NCBI RefSeq assembly: GCF_018687615.1
Contig: NZ_CP061299.1
Location: forward strand, 62,001-126,000
DNA: 64,000 nucleotides
Origin: Polynucleobacter sp. MWH-CaK5
GTDB taxonomy: Bacteria > Pseudomonadota > Gammaproteobacteria > Burkholderiales > Burkholderiaceae
Direction of reading: 5' to 3'
Shown: positions 23,429-32,957 of the stretch, piece by piece
How the letters are laid out: each line of letters opens with the position of its first letter
Position numbering within the stretch: position 1 is the stretch's first letter
Position numbers and translations under genes: made by a program
The notes under the pieces: model-generated
The model's database searches: none
What the model was told of the DNA's origin: nothing
The model's input: only the letters and a program-made list of their open reading frames with translations

Positions 23429-24510
23429 TGACGATGAATAAAAGAAGGTTATGGCTCAAGTTGTCTCTGATGATGTTGATGATTCGATCATCGAATGCGT
23501 GCGCCCAAGATGGGTTTGGCGAGAAAACGATCACCCTTAAATTTTCATCCATAGATCTTCGACAACTCTTGCAAATGTTGGCAGATATGCGAGGTTTGAA
23601 TTTGATGATGAGCGATAAGGTTTCTGGCAAAACCAGTATCAATATGAGAAATGCATCATGGCAAACAACCTTTGATTCAGTTTTGGCCAGCAAATCTCTT
23701 GGCTCGCGTTTTGATAAAGATGTTTTATGGGTGGCACCCTATGAAGAGCTCGCCTTGTTTCATCAAAGACAAAAAGACCGTGAGCAGCAGCATCAAATGG
23801 GGCAGATGGGAGAGCTGCGTCAAATCATGATTGAGGCAAGGATTGTTGAGGCCGAGAGAAGGTTTGCGCAAAACTTGGGGGCAAAGTTGGCTTATCAACA
23901 ACAGCCTAATTTAAAAACGGCTCATCATCTCGGCGCTTCTGGTCTGAATGGGTTTGAACCTGGAACTGCGGCTATCACCCTATTGGGCAAGCAGGCAACC
24001 CAAGCTTTGAATATGGAACTTTCAGCCCTAGAGTCGAATGGCTTAGGGAATATTGTGTCGAATCCAAGAGTGTTGGCCGCTGAGAATACTCAGGCCCTGA
24101 TTGAACAAGGCACCGAGTTGCCTTATCAGTCATCAGCAGGTCAGGGCGCCACAAAAGTTCAGTTCAGGAAAGCCAATCTTCGTTTGGAGGTTAAACCGCG
24201 GATTCAGAAAAATCAGATGATTGTTTTAGATGTGGACATCAATAAAGACAGTGTCGGATTAAAAACCGAGCAAGGGTTTGCCATTGATACCAAGCATGTC
24301 AAAACACAGGTTTTGGTTGAAAGCGGTGGAACGGTGATTTTGGGAGGTATTTTTCAAGAAACAGAAAGAAAAGATGATGCCAAGGTCCCATTCTTGGGCT
24401 CAATTCCATTGATTGGCTTTCTTTTCAGGCAGGAGTCGAAGTTCAAGGACAAAACAGAATTATTAATTTTTTTAACACCAACCTTGGTTTCTGGTCAAAA
24501 GCCTCAGTAG
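23428..24510 (+). CDS. pilQ: Short PilQ-type secretin
   Basis: Secretins form the outer-membrane channel of type IV pili and type II secretion. The 360 residues have a signal peptide (about 1-26, ending ACAQ), one STN/secretin N0-like domain (about 32-90, KTITLKFSSIDLRQLLQMLA), then the secretin domain (about 130-355) with the signature VPFLGSIPLIGFLFR near the end. The peptidoglycan-binding AMIN domains and the N1 domain usual in PilQ (about 700 residues) are absent. Coupled to the PilP-like gene; aroK follows after 10 bases. A full pil operon is not present here. Confidence 0.8.
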   Translation: MTMNKRRLWLKLSLMMLMIRSSNACAQDGFGEKTITLKFSSIDLRQLLQMLADMRGLNLMMSDKVSGKTSINMRNASWQTTFDSVLASKSLGSRFDKDVLWVAPYEELALFHQRQKDREQQHQMGQMGELRQIMIEARIVEAERRFAQNLGAKLAYQQQPNLKTAHHLGASGLNGFEPGTAAITLLGKQATQALNMELSALESNGLGNIVSNPRVLAAENTQALIEQGTELPYQSSAGQGATKVQFRKANLRLEVKPRIQKNQMIVLDVDINKDSVGLKTEQGFAIDTKHVKTQVLVESGGTVILGGIFQETERKDDAKVPFLGSIPLIGFLFRQESKFKDKTELLIFLTPTLVSGQKPQ

Positions 24511-24520
24511 AATCTCATGT

Positions 24521-25045
24521 ATGAACAGTTTTCCAGAAAATATCTTTTTAGTTGGGGTGATGGGCGCCGGTAAAACCACCGTTGGCCGTCTCTTGGCTAA
24601 AAAATTAGGAAGACGATTTGTGGATTCGGATCATGAGATTGAAGCGCGTTGTGGCGTTCGCATCCCAACCATTTTTGAAATGGAGGGTGAAGAGGGATTT
24701 CGCAAGCGTGAGGCTCAGGTCATTGATGAATTAACCCAAGAAAAGAATTTGGTTTTGGCTACGGGTGGTGGTGCTGTTTTATTGCCTGAAAATCGTCAAC
24801 ATCTTCATGAAAGGGGTGTGGTTGTGTATTTGCGCGCAACACCTCATGAGCTTTGGTTAAGAACTCGCAATGACAAGGGCAGACCATTGCTCAATAATGA
24901 TGACCCTAGAGGTACCCTTGAAAAGCTTTTCGCGATTCGTGATCCCTTATACAGAGAAACCGCCCATCATGTGATTGATACTGGCAAGCCCAGCGTCACT
25001 CAGTTGGTGAACACACTAATGATGCAATTCGAATTATCAACATGA
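24521..25045 (+). CDS. aroK: Shikimate kinase
   Basis: AroK phosphorylates shikimate at the 3-hydroxyl in aromatic amino acid synthesis. The 174 residues contain the P loop GVMGAGKTT (12-20), the shikimate-binding Asp in FVDSDHEIE, the Arg of FRKRE, and ATGGGAV, the Walker B-like region. It overlaps aroB by 4 bases (ATGA). Confidence 0.97.
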   Translation: MNSFPENIFLVGVMGAGKTTVGRLLAKKLGRRFVDSDHEIEARCGVRIPTIFEMEGEEGFRKREAQVIDELTQEKNLVLATGGGAVLLPENRQHLHERGVVVYLRATPHELWLRTRNDKGRPLLNNDDPRGTLEKLFAIRDPLYRETAHHVIDTGKPSVTQLVNTLMMQFELST

Positions 25046-26124
25046 ATACTCTTCAATTAGATTTAGGTCAGCGCAGTTATCCGATTCATATTGGACCTGG
25101 CTTACTTGATCAAGCAGACTTATATAAAAAACACATCAAGGGTACTTTCACAGCGGTGGTCACCAATGAAACGGTTGCTCCTTTGTATGCCGATAAGGTG
25201 GTTAAAACCCTAGAGGGCATTGGTCAAAAAGTGAAGCTGATTGTTTTGCCTGATGGTGAAGTATTTAAAACATGGGAAGTGTTGCAAAAGATTTTTGATG
25301 GCTTGTTAGAGAATTCTGCTGATCGAAAAACCACGCTGCTTGCATTGGGTGGTGGTGTGATTGGTGATATGACAGGCTTTGCTGCTGCATGCTATATGCG
25401 TGGCATCAAATTCATTCAAGTTCCAACCACCTTGTTATCTCAAGTAGATTCATCAGTGGGTGGTAAGACAGGCATCAACCATCCTTTGGGTAAAAACATG
25501 GTGGGTGCTTTTCATCAGCCGCAAGCTGTGATCGCTGATCTAGATACTTTAAAGACCTTGCCGCCTGAAGAATTGGCAGCGGGTTTGGCTGAAGTGATCA
25601 AGCATGGCGCCATTGCTGATCATGAATTTTTATCTTGGATTGAGAAAAATCAAGACGCACTGAATAACTGTGATCCGGCTGCCATGGAATACGCTGTGCG
25701 CCGTTCATGTGAAATCAAATCTGAAGTGGTGGCTCAAGATGAAAAAGAAGGTGGTATTCGTGCGATCTTGAATTTTGGTCACACCTTTGGTCATGCGATT
25801 GAAGCGGGCATGGGTTACGGTGCTTGGTTGCATGGTCAAGCCGTTGGTTGTGGCATGGTCATGGCTGCTGATTTATCAGTTCGAGTAGGTTTGCTATCTG
25901 AAGCCGAAGCATCACGCTTAAAGAAGATCATCGAAGCGCTTCGTTTGCCGACTCAACCTCCTAAATTAGGGGTTGATCGTTTCATGGAATTAATGAGTGT
26001 TGATAAAAAAGCAGAAGGTGGCGAGGTTCGTTACATTTTGCTCAATGGTTTGGGGCAGGCAAAAATCCAAAAAGTGGATGATGATCTTGTGATTCAAACG
26101 CTGATCGCCAACGGGGTAGCTTGA
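25042..26124 (+). CDS. aroB: 3-dehydroquinate synthase
   Basis: AroB converts DAHP to 3-dehydroquinate using NAD and a metal. The 360 residues have the NAD-binding LALGGGVIGDMTGFAAA, the SQVDSSVGGKTGINHP catalytic loop and the metal histidines in NFGHTFGHAIE and WLHGQAV. Coupled to aroK in the usual aroKB pair. Confidence 0.98.
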   Translation: MNTLQLDLGQRSYPIHIGPGLLDQADLYKKHIKGTFTAVVTNETVAPLYADKVVKTLEGIGQKVKLIVLPDGEVFKTWEVLQKIFDGLLENSADRKTTLLALGGGVIGDMTGFAAACYMRGIKFIQVPTTLLSQVDSSVGGKTGINHPLGKNMVGAFHQPQAVIADLDTLKTLPPEELAAGLAEVIKHGAIADHEFLSWIEKNQDALNNCDPAAMEYAVRRSCEIKSEVVAQDEKEGGIRAILNFGHTFGHAIEAGMGYGAWLHGQAVGCGMVMAADLSVRVGLLSEAEASRLKKIIEALRLPTQPPKLGVDRFMELMSVDKKAEGGEVRYILLNGLGQAKIQKVDDDLVIQTLIANGVA

Positions 26125-26147
26125 TGAGCTTGCTTGAGTGAGTTGTG

Positions 26148-27257
26148 ATGAGCTTAGCTAGTTATGCAGCAAACCCGGCATTATCTTTAGGACGCTTGCA
26201 TCCTGAGCCAGAGGAGCCAACCCAATCTGGCCGAAATGCATTTCAACGAGACCGAGACAGAATCATTCATTCAACCGCCTTTCGCCGGCTTGAATACAAA
26301 ACTCAAGTTTTTTTAAATCATGAAGGCGATCACTTCAGAAATCGCTTGACCCATAGTTTGGAAGTTGCGCAGATTGGTCGTTCGGTGGCCAGGCGCTTAA
26401 ATCTCAACGAAGACTTGGTAGAAGCTATTTCTTTGGCTCATGATTTAGGTCACACGCCTTTTGGTCATGCGGGACAAGATGCGCTCAACGAGTGCATGAA
26501 AGAATATGGCGGCTTTGAACACAATTTACAAAGTTTATGGGTCGTTGATTTTTTAGAAGAGCGCTACGCAAGGTGGGATGGCTTAAATCTTTCTTTTGAA
26601 ACTCGTGAAGGCATTCTGAAACATTGCTCCAGAAAAAATGCTGAAAAATTAGGCCCTTTGGGACAGAGATTTTTAAAAGGACATCAACCGAGTTTAGAAG
26701 CGCAGTTGGCTAATTTTGCTGATGAAATCGCTTATAACAATCACGATATCGACGATGGTATTCGCTCGGGTTTATTAAATATTCAGCAACTGTCTGAAGT
26801 TGCCTTGTGGCAAGAGCAGTATGATCGGGTGAAACATTCATTCCCTGATTTGAGCGGGCGCCGCTTGGTCTATGAAGTGATTCGACACATCATTCATGTG
26901 CTCGTTGATGATTTGGTCAAAGAAACACAACGCCGACTTGAGGAGTTCTCGCCAAGCACCATTGACGATGTGCGTCATGGTTCACCGATAGTTGGCTTTT
27001 CCGCAAGCATGCGTGAACAAGCCAGTGCGATGAAAAAGTTCCTTTTTAAAAACTTGTATCGTCATCCACGAGTTCAATCTGTCACAAGTGAAGCGGCCAA
27101 CATGGTTAAAGTGTTATTTGCACACTACCAAGAATCCCCGCAAGACTTACCTGATGGATTCAGATCTGAAGATGAGTTGCAACGACGCATATCGCATTAC
27201 ATTGCTGGCATGACAGATCGTTTTGCCAATAAAGAATTTCATAAGTTGACTGCTTAA
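26148..27257 (+). CDS. dgt: Deoxyguanosinetriphosphate triphosphohydrolase-like protein
   Basis: A dNTP triphosphohydrolase of the HD superfamily, expected to release tripolyphosphate from dNTPs; in such family members the substrate range varies. The 369 residues carry HD-domain ligands His69 (RLTHSLEV), His98-Asp99 (AHDLGHTPFGHAGQ) and the downstream DEIAYNNHDIDDG. The ATG at 26148 follows a GTG at 26145 that could also be used. A direct repeat TGATGAGCTT flanks the start region (26122-26131 and 26146-26155). The next gene starts immediately after the stop. Confidence 0.94.
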   Translation: MSLASYAANPALSLGRLHPEPEEPTQSGRNAFQRDRDRIIHSTAFRRLEYKTQVFLNHEGDHFRNRLTHSLEVAQIGRSVARRLNLNEDLVEAISLAHDLGHTPFGHAGQDALNECMKEYGGFEHNLQSLWVVDFLEERYARWDGLNLSFETREGILKHCSRKNAEKLGPLGQRFLKGHQPSLEAQLANFADEIAYNNHDIDDGIRSGLLNIQQLSEVALWQEQYDRVKHSFPDLSGRRLVYEVIRHIIHVLVDDLVKETQRRLEEFSPSTIDDVRHGSPIVGFSASMREQASAMKKFLFKNLYRHPRVQSVTSEAANMVKVLFAHYQESPQDLPDGFRSEDELQRRISHYIAGMTDRFANKEFHKLTA

Positions 27258-27944
27258 ATGGCCAGACTTCAAAGAGTAGTTCTTCCTGGTTATCCGCTTC
27301 ACATCATGGTCAGGGGGCACAACTCCAAAGATATTTTTATTTCTGATGAAGATAAAAAATCTTATCTTGAGTGGCTCAAAGATGCTGCACGAGAATATGA
27401 GCTCGCCATTCATGCTTTTGGATTGATGCCCAATCATGTGCATATTTTGGCGACACCAAAAACCGTCTTAAGTGCCTCTAAAGTGATGCAATCGATTGGG
27501 CGTCGCTACGCACAATTGTTTAATCAAACACATGCTTCAAGTGGCACTGTGTGGGAAGGCAGATTCAAATCCTGCTTGATTGACCCTGATGCTTACTTTT
27601 TATTGGTTCAAAAATACATCGAACAAAATCCAGTGAGAACTGGCTTGGTTCAAAAACCTGAAGAATGGCCTTGGTCCAGTTATCGACATCATGCAGGCGC
27701 TGAAACAATCCCTTGGATTGCGGACCATCCATCCTATTGGGCGATCGCCAACACCCCTTTTGAGCGGCAAATGGCTTGGCAAAGATCAGTATTGGAGCCA
27801 TTAAGTCCTGGTGAAGTTGAAAAAGTAAGTAAACACTTAAGCTATGGCTGGCCAATGGCAAGCGAAGACTTTCTAAAGCAATTAGCTCTCAAAACATCCA
27901 GGCCGCTTCAGCCTCGACTTGCTGGCAGACCTAAAAAGTCTTAA
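27258..27944 (+). mobile_element. REP-associated tyrosine transposase (RAYT, Y1_Tnp family)
   Basis: RAYTs are single-copy, domesticated relatives of IS200/IS605 transposases that process REP hairpins as single-stranded DNA. The 228 residues show the HUH motif in MPNHVHILATP (His60 and His62) and the expected catalytic Tyr120 in KYIEQNPVRTGLV, the most diagnostic block of the family. The ORF is intact, starts on the base after the dgt stop, and is followed by a REP-like hairpin 101 bases downstream. No terminal inverted repeats of a classical IS flank it. Confidence 0.9.
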
Positions 27945-28044
27945 AAAGCCTGAAAAGAAACAAGTTTTGCCATAATTTGGTGCATAAATCTCTTCATTTC
28001 AAATGACTATGTCCCCAATTTATTGATTCAAATATTTGGCCGTT

Positions 28045-28073
28045 AAATAATTAGTGACAGACACCAATTATTT
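28045..28073. repeat. REP-like hairpin beside the RAYT gene
   Basis: AAATAATT (28045-28052) and AATTATTT (28066-28073) form a perfect 8-bp outer stem. After one A-C mismatch GTG/CAC adds three more pairs around the loop ACAGA. The core AGTGACAGACACCAATT resembles palindromic elements often seen beside this transposase type. The T-rich end could also act as a weak terminator. Confidence 0.55.
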
Positions 28074-28076
28074 TTA

Positions 28077-28105
28077 TTGCTTGCCCACGGGTAATCCCCT
28101 ATAGT
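28077..28105 (+). promoter_or_regulatory. Predicted gltBD promoter
   Basis: TTGCTT (28077-28082) and TATAGT (28100-28105) are 17 bases apart, four and five of six consensus positions. The start would fall near 28112. The leader contains the palindrome GTCTTTTAAAAAGAC (28136-28150). No sigma54-type GG-N10-GC element was found. Confidence 0.6.
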
Positions 28106-28179
28106 TGTCAAAAACCCTGTTTCGCCGGGGACAAAGTCTTTTAAAAAGACGCCCATTGTTATTTATCAAGGAATTATCT

Positions 28180-31100
28180 GTGACTACTACTCCTTCATTG
28201 CGCCCTGAAGCGCAAGGTCTTTATGACCCAGTCAATGAACACGACGCATGCGGCGTTGGCTTCGTTGCTCACATCAAAGGCCACAAGAGCCATGACATCG
28301 TTTCTCAAGGTTTAAAGATTCTTGAGAACATTGATCACCGTGGTGCGGTAGGTGCAGATCCGTTGATGGGTGACGGTGCTGGTATCTTGATTCAAATTCC
28401 AGATCAGTTCTACAGAGAAGAAATGGCCAAGCAAGGCGTGAATTTACCGCCAGCAGGTGAGTACGGCGTTGGTATGGTGTTCATGCCAAAAGAAAGTGCT
28501 TCACGTTTAGCTTGTGAGCAAGAATTAGAAAGAACAGTTCGCATTGAAGGTCAAGTGGTCCTAGGTTGGAGAGATGTACCAGTTGATGCAACGATGCCAA
28601 TGTCACCAACTGTTAGAAAAACAGAGCCAGTGATCCGCCAAATTTTCATTGGCCGCGGTCGCGACATCATGACAACTGATGCTCTAGAGCGTAAGTTGTA
28701 TGTGATCAGAAAGACAGGCAGTCACGCAATTCAAGCATTACAACTACAGCATGGCAAAGAGTACTTTGTGACTTCTATGTCAGCCAGAACAGTGGTTTAC
28801 AAAGGCCTTCTTTTGGCAAACCAAGTAGGTGCTTATTACGAAGATTTAAAAGATTCAAGAGTAGTGTCAGCGTTGGCCTTGGTGCATCAGCGCTTCTCAA
28901 CCAATACATTCCCAGCATGGGAGTTGGCTCACCCATACCGCATGATTGCTCATAACGGAGAAATCAACACAGTTAAGGGTAACGTTAACTGGATCAACGC
29001 AAGAACAGGCGCCATCAGTTCACCAGTGCTTGGCGATGACTTACAAAAATTATGGCCTTTGATTTATCCAGGTCAATCAGACACAGCCAGTTTTGATAAC
29101 TGTTTAGAGTTATTGGTGATGGCTGGATACCCAATGTCACACGCCATGATGATGATGATTCCTGAAGCATGGGAACAACACACATTGATGGACGAGAATC
29201 GTCGTGCTTTCTATGAATACCACGCAGCGATGATGGAGCCATGGGATGGTCCTGCAGCGATCGCCTTCACAGATGGTCGTCAGATTGGTGCAACTTTAGA
29301 CCGTAATGGTCTACGTCCAGCACGTTATTACGTGACTGATGATGACTTGGTCATCATGGCTTCAGAGGCAGGTGTATTGACCTTCCCAGAAAACAAAATT
29401 GTTAAGAAGTGGCGTTTGCAACCAGGCAAGATGTTCTTGATTGACATGGAGCAAGGTCGCATCATTGATGACGTTGAGTTAAAAGATGCTTTAGCAAAAG
29501 CCAAGCCATACAAGAGCTGGATTGAAGCAGTTCGTATCAAGCTTGATGAAATCGACGTGACATCGGAAGATGTTAAAGAGGATGCACAGAATATTCGTCC
29601 TGCAGCCAGCTTGCTAGATCGTCAACAAGCATTTGGTTACACACAAGAAGATTTGAAGTTCTTGATGGCGCCGATGGCTTCAAACGGTGAAGAAGCGATT
29701 GGTTCAATGGGTAATGACAGCCCATTGGCAGTTCTATCAAATAAGAACAAACCTTTGTACAACTACTTTAAGCAGTTGTTTGCTCAGGTAACAAACCCAC
29801 CAATCGATCCTATTCGTGAAAACATGGTGATGTCTTTGGTTTCATTCGTAGGACCAAAGCCAAACTTGTTGGATACCAATAACATCAATCCACCGATGCG
29901 CTTGGAAGTGTCACAACCAATTTTGGATTTTGATGACATCGCTAAAGTTCGTCACATTGAACACTACACAGGCGGTAAGTTCCGCTCATACGAGTTAGAC
30001 ATTTGCTATCCATCAGCATGGGGCAAAGACGGTGTAGAGGCACGCCTTGCATCACTCTGTGCTGAAGCAGTAGATGCAGTTCATTCTGGTTACAACATTT
30101 TGATCATCAGCGATCGTCAAGTGGCTGCTGATCACGTCGCTATCCCGGCGCTATTGGCAACATCAGCCATTCATCAACATTTGGTTGATAAAGGCTTGCG
30201 TACAAGCACTGGTTTGGTTGTTGAAACAGGCAGTGCGCGCGAGACACATCACTTTGCATTGTTAGCAGGTTACGGAGCTGAAGCAGTTCATCCGTACTTG
30301 GCAATGGAAACTTTGGTTGATATGGCCAAAGGTTTGAAGGGTGATCTATCTGCTGAGAAAGTTGTTAAGAACTTCACCAAAGCTGTTGGTAAGGGCTTGC
30401 AAAAAGTGATGTCTAAGATGGGTATCTCAACATACATGTCTTACACCGGCGCACAGATTTTTGAAGCCATCGGTTTGAACAAAGAGTTGATCGATAAATA
30501 CTTCAAAGGTACTGCATCGAATGTTGGTGGTATTGGTATTTTCGAAGTGGCTGAAGAAGCATTGAAGATGCACAGCTTGGCATTTGGTAATGATCCAACA
30601 TTGACCAATATGTTGGATGCTGGTGGTGAGTACGCTTTCCGTGTTCGTGGTGAAGATCACATGTGGACACCAGACTCAATTGCTAAGTTGCAACACTCAA
30701 CACGTCAGGGCCCGGAAAAAGGTGGCTACCAAACGTATAAAGAGTACGCCAACATCATCAATGATCAAACCAAGCGTCATATGACTTTGCGTGGTTTGTT
30801 TGAGTTTAAGATTGATCCTAATAAAGCAATTCCATTAGATGAAGTTGAGTCAGCAAAAGAAATCGTGAAGCGTTTCGCAACAGGTGCGATGTCTTTAGGT
30901 TCTATTTCTACAGAAGCTCACGCAACTTTAGCAATCGCGATGAACCGCATCGGTGGTAAATCAAATACTGGTGAAGGCGGTGAAGATAACAAGCGTTATC
31001 GCAATGAACTCAAAGGTATTGCCATCAAGAATGGTGAAACTTTGGCCAGCATCCTTGGTGATGATGTGATCGAAGCAAACATCCCATTGAGTGAAGGCGA

Positions 31101-32928
31101 TTCATTGCGTTCTAAGATCAAGCAAGTTGCTTCAGGTCGTTTTGGTGTGACTGCTGAGTATTTAACTTCTGCTGATCAAATTCAGATCAAGATGGCTCAG
31201 GGTGCTAAGCCTGGTGAAGGTGGTCAGCTTCCTGGTAGCAAGGTGTCAGATTACATCGGTAAATTGCGTTATTCAGTACCGGGCGTTGGTTTGATTTCTC
31301 CTCCTCCGCACCATGACATTTACTCAATTGAAGATTTGGCTCAATTGATCCATGATTTGAAAAACGTTAACAGCAAAGCCGATATCTCAGTGAAGTTGGT
31401 TTCTGAGGTGGGTGTTGGTACTGTTGCTGCTGGTGTTGCCAAGGCAAAAGCAGATCACGTTGTGATCGCTGGCCACGATGGTGGTACAGGCGCATCACCG
31501 TTGTCATCGATCAAGCATGCTGGTAGCCCATGGGAATTGGGTCTTGCTGAAACACAGCAAACATTGGTATTGAATGGTTTGCGCAGCCGTATTCGTGTTC
31601 AAGCAGACGGACAAATGAAGACTGGTCGTGACGTGGTGATTGGTGCTCTATTGGGCGCTGATGAATTTGGTTTTGCTACTGCACCATTAGTGGTTGAAGG
31701 TTGCATCATGATGCGCAAGTGTCATTTGAATACTTGTCCAGTGGGCGTTGCAACACAAGATCCTGAATTGCGTAAGAAGTTTTCAGGCAAGCCAGAACAC
31801 GTTGTGAATTTCTTCTTCTTCATCGCTGAAGAAGCTCGCGAAATCATGGCGCAATTAGGCATCCGCAAATTTGACGATTTAATCGGTCATACAGAGCTCT
31901 TGGATACGAAGAAGAGCATTGAGCACTGGAAAGCTCGTGGTTTAGATTTCTCAAAGATCTTCCAAGCTCCAAATGTTCCAGCAAGCGTGCCTAAGTTCCA
32001 AGTTGAAACTCAAGACCATGGTTTAAGCACAGCCTTGGATCATGCTTTGATTGAAAAATCAAAAGCTGCTTTAGAAAAAGGTGAGCGAGTTTCATTCATT
32101 CAACCAATCAAGAACGTGAACCGCACAGCTGGTGCGATGTTGTCTGGTGAAGTGGCCAAACGTTATGGTCACGAAGGTTTGCCTGAAGACACGATTCATA
32201 TTCAATTGAACGGCACGGCTGGTCAAAGTTTTGCTGCCTTCTTGGCGCATGGCGTGACGATGGATTTGGTCGGTGACGGTAATGACTACGTGGGCAAAGG
32301 TTTGTCAGGTGGTCGAGTGATTGTTCGTGCACCACATGAGTTCCGTGGCGACACATCGCAAAACATCATTGTTGGTAACACAGTGCTTTACGGAGCAATT
32401 GGTGGTGAAGCTTTCTTCAACGGTGTTGCTGGTGAGCGTTTTGCAGTTCGTAACTCAGGCGCAATTGCAGTGGTTGAAGGTACAGGCGATCACGGTTGTG
32501 AATACATGACCGGCGGTACGGTTGTGGCTCTGGGTTTAACAGGCCGTAACTTTGCTGCAGGTATGAGCGGCGGTATTGCTTATGTTTACGATGAAGATGG
32601 TTTGTTTGCTAAACGCTGCAACACCAGCATGGCAACACTTGAGCCAGTTCTAAGTTCAGCAGAGCAAGAAGCCAAGATGCCTAAGCCAGAATGGCACGCT
32701 CCAGTGAATGTGAAGGAAGGTGGCGAGCGTTTAACAGACGAAGTCATTTTGAAGAATTTGATTGAGCGCCATTTCAAACACACAGGTTCAGAACGTGCAA
32801 AAGCAATTTTGGCTGATTGGGACAAGTCACGTGCGCGTTTCTTAAAAGTATTCCCGACTGAATATAAGCGAGCTTTGGGTGAACTTTGGGAGAAATCTCA
32901 AGGCAACAAACAAACCGCTTCTGTTTAA
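28180..32928 (+). CDS. gltB: Glutamate synthase (NADPH) large subunit
   Basis: The alpha subunit of GOGAT transfers the glutamine amide to 2-oxoglutarate, giving two glutamates. The start is GTG at 28180, with AAGGA at 28168-28172; the frame is open back to 28105 but the upstream residues overlap the promoter. The product is 1,582 residues. A short propeptide precedes nucleophile Cys24 (DACGVGFVAHI) of the class II amidotransferase domain; then the central and FMN synthase domains, with the 3Fe-4S ligands Cys1175, Cys1181 and Cys1186, and the C-terminal beta-helix GXGXG domain. gltD follows after 29 bases. Confidence 0.98.
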   Translation: MTTTPSLRPEAQGLYDPVNEHDACGVGFVAHIKGHKSHDIVSQGLKILENIDHRGAVGADPLMGDGAGILIQIPDQFYREEMAKQGVNLPPAGEYGVGMVFMPKESASRLACEQELERTVRIEGQVVLGWRDVPVDATMPMSPTVRKTEPVIRQIFIGRGRDIMTTDALERKLYVIRKTGSHAIQALQLQHGKEYFVTSMSARTVVYKGLLLANQVGAYYEDLKDSRVVSALALVHQRFSTNTFPAWELAHPYRMIAHNGEINTVKGNVNWINARTGAISSPVLGDDLQKLWPLIYPGQSDTASFDNCLELLVMAGYPMSHAMMMMIPEAWEQHTLMDENRRAFYEYHAAMMEPWDGPAAIAFTDGRQIGATLDRNGLRPARYYVTDDDLVIMASEAGVLTFPENKIVKKWRLQPGKMFLIDMEQGRIIDDVELKDALAKAKPYKSWIEAVRIKLDEIDVTSEDVKEDAQNIRPAASLLDRQQAFGYTQEDLKFLMAPMASNGEEAIGSMGNDSPLAVLSNKNKPLYNYFKQLFAQVTNPPIDPIRENMVMSLVSFVGPKPNLLDTNNINPPMRLEVSQPILDFDDIAKVRHIEHYTGGKFRSYELDICYPSAWGKDGVEARLASLCAEAVDAVHSGYNILIISDRQVAADHVAIPALLATSAIHQHLVDKGLRTSTGLVVETGSARETHHFALLAGYGAEAVHPYLAMETLVDMAKGLKGDLSAEKVVKNFTKAVGKGLQKVMSKMGISTYMSYTGAQIFEAIGLNKELIDKYFKGTASNVGGIGIFEVAEEALKMHSLAFGNDPTLTNMLDAGGEYAFRVRGEDHMWTPDSIAKLQHSTRQGPEKGGYQTYKEYANIINDQTKRHMTLRGLFEFKIDPNKAIPLDEVESAKEIVKRFATGAMSLGSISTEAHATLAIAMNRIGGKSNTGEGGEDNKRYRNELKGIAIKNGETLASILGDDVIEANIPLSEGDSLRSKIKQVASGRFGVTAEYLTSADQIQIKMAQGAKPGEGGQLPGSKVSDYIGKLRYSVPGVGLISPPPHHDIYSIEDLAQLIHDLKNVNSKADISVKLVSEVGVGTVAAGVAKAKADHVVIAGHDGGTGASPLSSIKHAGSPWELGLAETQQTLVLNGLRSRIRVQADGQMKTGRDVVIGALLGADEFGFATAPLVVEGCIMMRKCHLNTCPVGVATQDPELRKKFSGKPEHVVNFFFFIAEEAREIMAQLGIRKFDDLIGHTELLDTKKSIEHWKARGLDFSKIFQAPNVPASVPKFQVETQDHGLSTALDHALIEKSKAALEKGERVSFIQPIKNVNRTAGAMLSGEVAKRYGHEGLPEDTIHIQLNGTAGQSFAAFLAHGVTMDLVGDGNDYVGKGLSGGRVIVRAPHEFRGDTSQNIIVGNTVLYGAIGGEAFFNGVAGERFAVRNSGAIAVVEGTGDHGCEYMTGGTVVALGLTGRNFAAGMSGGIAYVYDEDGLFAKRCNTSMATLEPVLSSAEQEAKMPKPEWHAPVNVKEGGERLTDEVILKNLIERHFKHTGSERAKAILADWDKSRARFLKVFPTEYKRALGELWEKSQGNKQTASV

Positions 32929-32957
32929 GTAATGAATCAAGAGATAAAGGAATAAAG

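Noticed and set aside
28105..28179. N-terminal extension of gltB from TTG at 28105
   Set aside because: The TTG coincides with the last base of the -10 element, whereas the GTG at 28180 has AAGGA at correct spacing and a normal propeptide length.
32886..32957. N-terminal extension of gltD from within gltB
   Set aside because: It overlaps the gltB end without conservation; the ATG at 32958 has a good AAAGGA site and the normal GltD start.
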